Below the pieces are notes generated by a model, which saw only the letters and a program-made list of their open reading frames with translations, was not told where the DNA came from and made no database searches. A stretch of 64,000 nucleotides of DNA from Pseudemcibacter sp038106445. GTDB taxonomy: Bacteria > Pseudomonadota > Alphaproteobacteria > Sphingomonadales > Emcibacteraceae. Made by a program: the position numbers and the translations under genes. The stretch is from the NCBI GenBank assembly GCA_038106445.1, contig JAYODU010000007.1, forward strand, positions 47,280 through 111,279. The letters are read 5' to 3'. Shown in pieces: positions 61,075-64,000 of this stretch (its first letter is position 1; each line of letters begins with the position of its first letter).

Positions 61075-62094
61075 ATGAAAACAGGGCCGCTTAAATATGC
61101 TATCGCCTTATCACTTATCCCTACAATCGCATTCGCGCAACTTGTAAAAAAAGACGATACAACAGAAAGAAATTATTTTAATGAAGATGGCACCATGCGG
61201 ATCGCTATCGCCGCACAATCACACAGGCCCGGTTCCGGCGGCCAGAATGCCCTTAATGGCCCTGAAGTCATGGTTGAAGGCGGCATTCAGGATATGCTTC
61301 GTGAACTTAACGCGGAAATAAGGGTTTCCCATACTGAACTTTCCGAGCGTGAAGCATCGGAATATGGCAGCTGGCGCAAAATGGGTTACGCCAACGGAAG
61401 ACTGGCCGATAACGTGATGCAAAACGAAGCGGATGGTTATTTCACGGTCGGGTTTCTTGCCAGTTGTCCATCGGCACTTGGGATGCTTGGTGGTCTTCAG
61501 CAATCCTTAACATCCACGGACACATCATCCGTCAGTATTCTGTGGCTGGACGCCCATGCGGATTACAACACCCCGGAAACTACACGTTCCGGTTCAATGG
61601 GGGGTATGCCGCTTGCTATTGCCAATGGCCTTGCCCTGCATCAAATTCGCCGCGACAGCAAGGTGGAACCACCCCTTCCATCCAGTCATATCGTAACGGC
61701 GGGCCTTCGCGATGTTGATCCGCTTGAACAACACCTTCTGGATGTAAACCGTATTGAAAATATTTCAGTCGATGACATTCGGAATTTAACACAGAATGTA
61801 TATGACCAATTGGATGCGTTAAGCAAGGTATCAGAAAAAATCTACATTCATATTGATCTTGATATTCTGGATGCATTGGAAATGCCATATCATAATTATC
61901 CGACACCGGACGGCCCGACAAGCTACGAACTTGCCGCGCTATTTAAGGAAATATTTCAGAAATACCCGAAAGCAGCGGCAATCGGATTTGCATCCATTCC
62001 GGCGCGGGATCCGGATAATATCGGTCTAAATGCCGTAAACCGCATGGTTGTTGGTGCCGTAAAAGGCATTAAAATCCGTGAGGGACGTATGTAA
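61075..62094 (+). CDS. Secreted arginase/ureohydrolase-family protein with an altered first metal motif
   Basis: A 339-aa protein with a Sec signal (residues 1-21, cut near AFA-Q). The ureohydrolase metal motifs DAHAD (159-163) and HIDLDILD (Asp261, Asp263) are present. The first motif, normally GGDHS or GGNC, is replaced by ASCPSALG (129-136), so one manganese ligand seems missing or supplied by Cys131. It probably hydrolyses a guanidino or amidino compound, or has lost activity. AAGGAG gives a strong start. The next gene begins at the base after its stop. Confidence 0.8.
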   Translation: MKTGPLKYAIALSLIPTIAFAQLVKKDDTTERNYFNEDGTMRIAIAAQSHRPGSGGQNALNGPEVMVEGGIQDMLRELNAEIRVSHTELSEREASEYGSWRKMGYANGRLADNVMQNEADGYFTVGFLASCPSALGMLGGLQQSLTSTDTSSVSILWLDAHADYNTPETTRSGSMGGMPLAIANGLALHQIRRDSKVEPPLPSSHIVTAGLRDVDPLEQHLLDVNRIENISVDDIRNLTQNVYDQLDALSKVSEKIYIHIDLDILDALEMPYHNYPTPDGPTSYELAALFKEIFQKYPKAAAIGFASIPARDPDNIGLNAVNRMVVGAVKGIKIREGRM

Positions 62095-62442
62095 ATGCCC
62101 CACTGTATTGTCACTTACACACGCGATGTTGAAAAGGACATCGATATTAAATCATTACTTGACGTTGCCTTTGATGCGGTTGAAAGTGCCGGGCTTTTTG
62201 AACGTGCTTCGATCAAGGCCCGTGCCATGAGATATGACATTTTTAAATCCGGCCAAAGCCGTGATGATTATATTCATATTGACCTTAAAATTTTATCCGG
62301 CCGGACTGGGGAACAGAAAAAAGCCCTTAGCGATCATTTAATGAATTGTATTTCCCCGCATATCGGGCGCACAAAAAGCCTGACCATCGATATCATTGAT
62401 ATGGATAAAGTGTCTTACGGAAAACTGATCGCAGAAGACTAA
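62095..62442 (+). CDS. 5-carboxymethyl-2-hydroxymuconate isomerase-like protein
   Basis: A 115-aa tautomerase-superfamily protein of the CHMI/HpaF type. MPHCIVTYTRDVEKDID puts Pro at position 2, where the tautomerase catalytic base Pro1 sits after Met removal. ARAMRYDIFKSGQSRDDYIH and KKALSDHLMNCISP are family blocks. HpaF acts in homoprotocatechuate breakdown, but no other hpa gene is nearby. It begins directly after the arginase-like stop, so the two are co-translated. Confidence 0.85.
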   Translation: MPHCIVTYTRDVEKDIDIKSLLDVAFDAVESAGLFERASIKARAMRYDIFKSGQSRDDYIHIDLKILSGRTGEQKKALSDHLMNCISPHIGRTKSLTIDIIDMDKVSYGKLIAED

Positions 62443-62443
62443 C

Positions 62444-63045
62444 TTAATTTTTCGCGCCCTTAAGTCTAAGAAATGCAAAACAGCCGATCGCCCCCAGCAT
62501 CATCGGAAGCGCACCCGGCAAGGGAACAACTGTGTCTGATCCAAATGACGTGATATTAAATGTAACGGATGGGTTGGAATTAAGAAGCCCCTCTGAAAAT
62601 ACAAATTCCGCAACCGGGCTCGTTAAAAAAAGCGCAAGCGGTAAATCAAGACCTGAATATAAACTATTGCTTGAATCCTGAAGATGGAAAAGCGTCGTGG
62701 GGCCCCCAGACCCTGATAAACGATACCAAAATTTTGTCCGGCATTATTTTGCGTGTAAGAATATTTGAACAGTGACGCTACCGCAAACTGCTCAATAACA
62801 ATTGTGCCGGTATTATAGGATTGATAGTTGGGTGCGGAAGAATCCAGTGTGCCATCGGTATCAAACGAAATAACACCACTTATGGTTTAAAAATCATCCG
62901 CAATATCAACAATTGAACCGCCTGTTGCCACACCACTTGACCCTGACCGTTCAGCCACAAAATCATATGAAACAAGTGCCGCATTGGCCGATGAATAAAA
63001 AATCAGCCCGATAAAATAGAATATATAAATACTTACTTTACGCAT
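62444..63045 (-). pseudogene. VPLPA-CTERM-type surface protein, broken
   Basis: From ATG 63045 the frame gives a signal peptide ending near SSANAALVS, then AERSGSSGVATGGSIVDIAD, a TAA at 62887-62889, then TISGVISFDTDGTLDSS. Around 62728-62731 one missing T moves coding into another frame (QNF, then WYRLSGSGGPTTL). The C-terminus VVPLPGALPMMLGAIGCFAF ending with LRLKGAKN is a PEP-CTERM-like tripartite sorting tail of the VPLPA type. The span of 602 nt is one short of whole codons. In intact form it would be an approximately 200-aa sorted surface protein. Confidence 0.75.
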
Positions 63046-63221
63046 GATGTTCTCAGCTAATCACGCCCTTCACACGAACGGTGAACACAGGTCGATTCGC
63101 GTAGCAAGCCCTGATTCTCTTTCTATTTATTTATACTTAGACTGATTCACAAGTTGACTAAATTACACCTTGAATCAAAATATGAAGTAAATTTTATAAG
63201 GTTTTGAAAAGACTCAATAAT

Positions 63222-63983
63222 TCAGAATCTCAAAGAAAGGCAGCTTAAACCACCATCAAGTTTCTGATATTCTGAAACATCGACCTCGCGAACCTTATAA
63301 CCAAGCTTTTCGATTGATTTGACCGTATTTTGAAACCCTTTTGGAACCAAAACAGTACCATTGATCCAGACACTATTTGCTGAATAACTATCCGCCTGAT
63401 CAATTTCGATCAGGTTATATTTCTGAAATTCGGGCTTGGTCAGAAACTCACCGCACGCCACAAGATTGTTATCTTCAAGATAACCAAGTCCGGTTTTTAA
63501 ATGCAGCATTTCGGACATATCCACTACAGAACCGCTCATCCAGTATTCTTCAAGGATTGCAATCATCTGCTTTGCCCCTTCTTGATTTGTGCGTTCGGAA
63601 AGACCAATATAATAATGGTCCCCCACCATCATAATATCCCCGGCTTCCACATATCCCGGAGACTTAATGCTTTTCAAAACATCATAATGGGCGCGTACGG
63701 CGTTTTCGATATACGCAACCTCCCCCCGGCGGCTTTTCGCACCGGGGTTTGTCAGAATGGCGCAGTGCGGTGTCATAAGTGCTACATCCTCCACGAAACA
63801 ACTATCCGGATATTCTTCCACCGCATCAAGTTCCGTAACCGTCAGCCCGCATTCCTTTAATGCTTTTACATAATCCTGATGTTGTAAAAGCGCATTTTCA
63901 TAATCCGGAAGCCCAAGTTCCGCTTCGGACAGTCCTTTTACCATTGATTTACCAGGTTTACGGGTGATCGCATATTTAAACAT
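63222..63983 (-). CDS. N(omega),N(omega)-dimethylarginine dimethylaminohydrolase
   Basis: A 253-aa guanidino-modifying enzyme. The catalytic residues match the Pseudomonas aeruginosa DDAH pattern with a shift of at most one: Asp60, Asp66, Glu113, His161 (MLHLKTG) and nucleophile Cys248 (GGLSCLSL). It converts methylated arginine to citrulline and methylamine or dimethylamine. This would feed amines to the amine oxidases and fits a methylarginine salvage route. AGGACC precedes the ATG at 63983. Confidence 0.9.
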   Translation of the reverse strand: MFKYAITRKPGKSMVKGLSEAELGLPDYENALLQHQDYVKALKECGLTVTELDAVEEYPDSCFVEDVALMTPHCAILTNPGAKSRRGEVAYIENAVRAHYDVLKSIKSPGYVEAGDIMMVGDHYYIGLSERTNQEGAKQMIAILEEYWMSGSVVDMSEMLHLKTGLGYLEDNNLVACGEFLTKPEFQKYNLIEIDQADSYSANSVWINGTVLVPKGFQNTVKSIEKLGYKVREVDVSEYQKLDGGLSCLSLRF

Positions 63984-64000
63984 TTTGAGGTCCTATTCTC

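Noticed and set aside
27437..62889. Stop-codon recoding (selenocysteine, pyrrolysine or amber suppression) to explain internal stops
   Set aside because: The internal stops differ (TAG, TGA, TAA), no insertion hairpin was seen after the TGA, and two of the genes also have frameshifts.
1..64000. CRISPR arrays, tRNA genes, rRNA genes, insertion sequences, integrase or phage genes
   Set aside because: Scanned by eye for direct repeats with regular spacing, T-loop signatures, and transposase or integrase motifs. None found, although small or diverged tRNA-like elements could be missed without a search tool.

Overview
The window reads as a chromosomal segment of a moderate-GC alphaproteobacterium, probably free-living and possibly marine. 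I cannot name the genus. The assignment rests on blocks I recognise from established knowledge: DUF1285 - CoA pyrophosphatase - CCA nucleotidyltransferase on one strand (35783-38231), trmL-hemF (32025-33334), a PAS_5-type protein (48324), a VPLPA-CTERM-type surface protein (62444-63045, broken), and heavy use of twin-arginine (Tat) export. I see no tRNA, rRNA, CRISPR array, insertion sequence or phage gene.

Layout. 1-525: start of a Tat-exported dipeptidase-like protein. 731-7873: four tandem paralogous Tat-type flavin amine oxidases with one GNAT gene between the first and second. 7876-9316: a YdjM-like membrane hydrolase and three tiny two-helix membrane proteins. 9419-13464: DUF924, diaminopropionate ammonia-lyase, two truncated gene ends meeting head to head, an MBL-fold lipoprotein and DUF2461. 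13500-18454: thioesterase, acetyltransferase, aminopeptidase-like hydrolase, a frameshifted VOC gene and a molybdopterin oxidoreductase. 18457-22454: a truncated membrane/TolB-like gene, ACC deaminase with a divergent Lrp-type regulator, Ada, and a Glyoxalase_8 protein. 22501-27323: two membrane-attached amidohydrolases, then a 2OG-Fe(II) oxygenase overlapping AlkB. 27395-34176: cupin with a stop in its signal peptide, lactate permease, SelO, trmL, hemF, lipase. 34173-46032: MFS transporter, the CCA/NUDIX/DUF1285 operon, porin, beta-barrel protein, MBL enzyme, large zinc metalloprotease, lipoprotein. 46089-50792: broken esterase-TPR gene, PhzF, PAS_5, MAPEG, HxlR regulator with a divergent GST. 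50895-55247: two exported RidA proteins and two Tat-exported PatB/MalY-type aminotransferase-fold lyases. 55428-63983: FAD oxidoreductase with a D-threonine-aldolase-like enzyme, argC, LOG-family protein, a secreted arginase-like protein with a CHMI-like isomerase, and dimethylarginine hydrolase.

How the genes fit together. The recurring theme is amino-acid and amine chemistry that passes through imines or enamines: four exported amine oxidases, DpaL, ACC deaminase, and two exported PatB-type C-S lyases. RidA proteins hydrolyse such enamines. Two RidA paralogues here carry export signals and sit beside two exported PLP lyases. I consider this the best candidate for an undescribed system: a periplasmic beta-elimination plus enamine-deaminase module.

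Seven loci look broken or truncated: arsC-like, VOC, TolB/cyclase-like, cupin, esterase-TPR, DksA-like and VPLPA-CTERM. Several carry apparent single-base deletions, so assembly error must be excluded before they are called pseudogenes.
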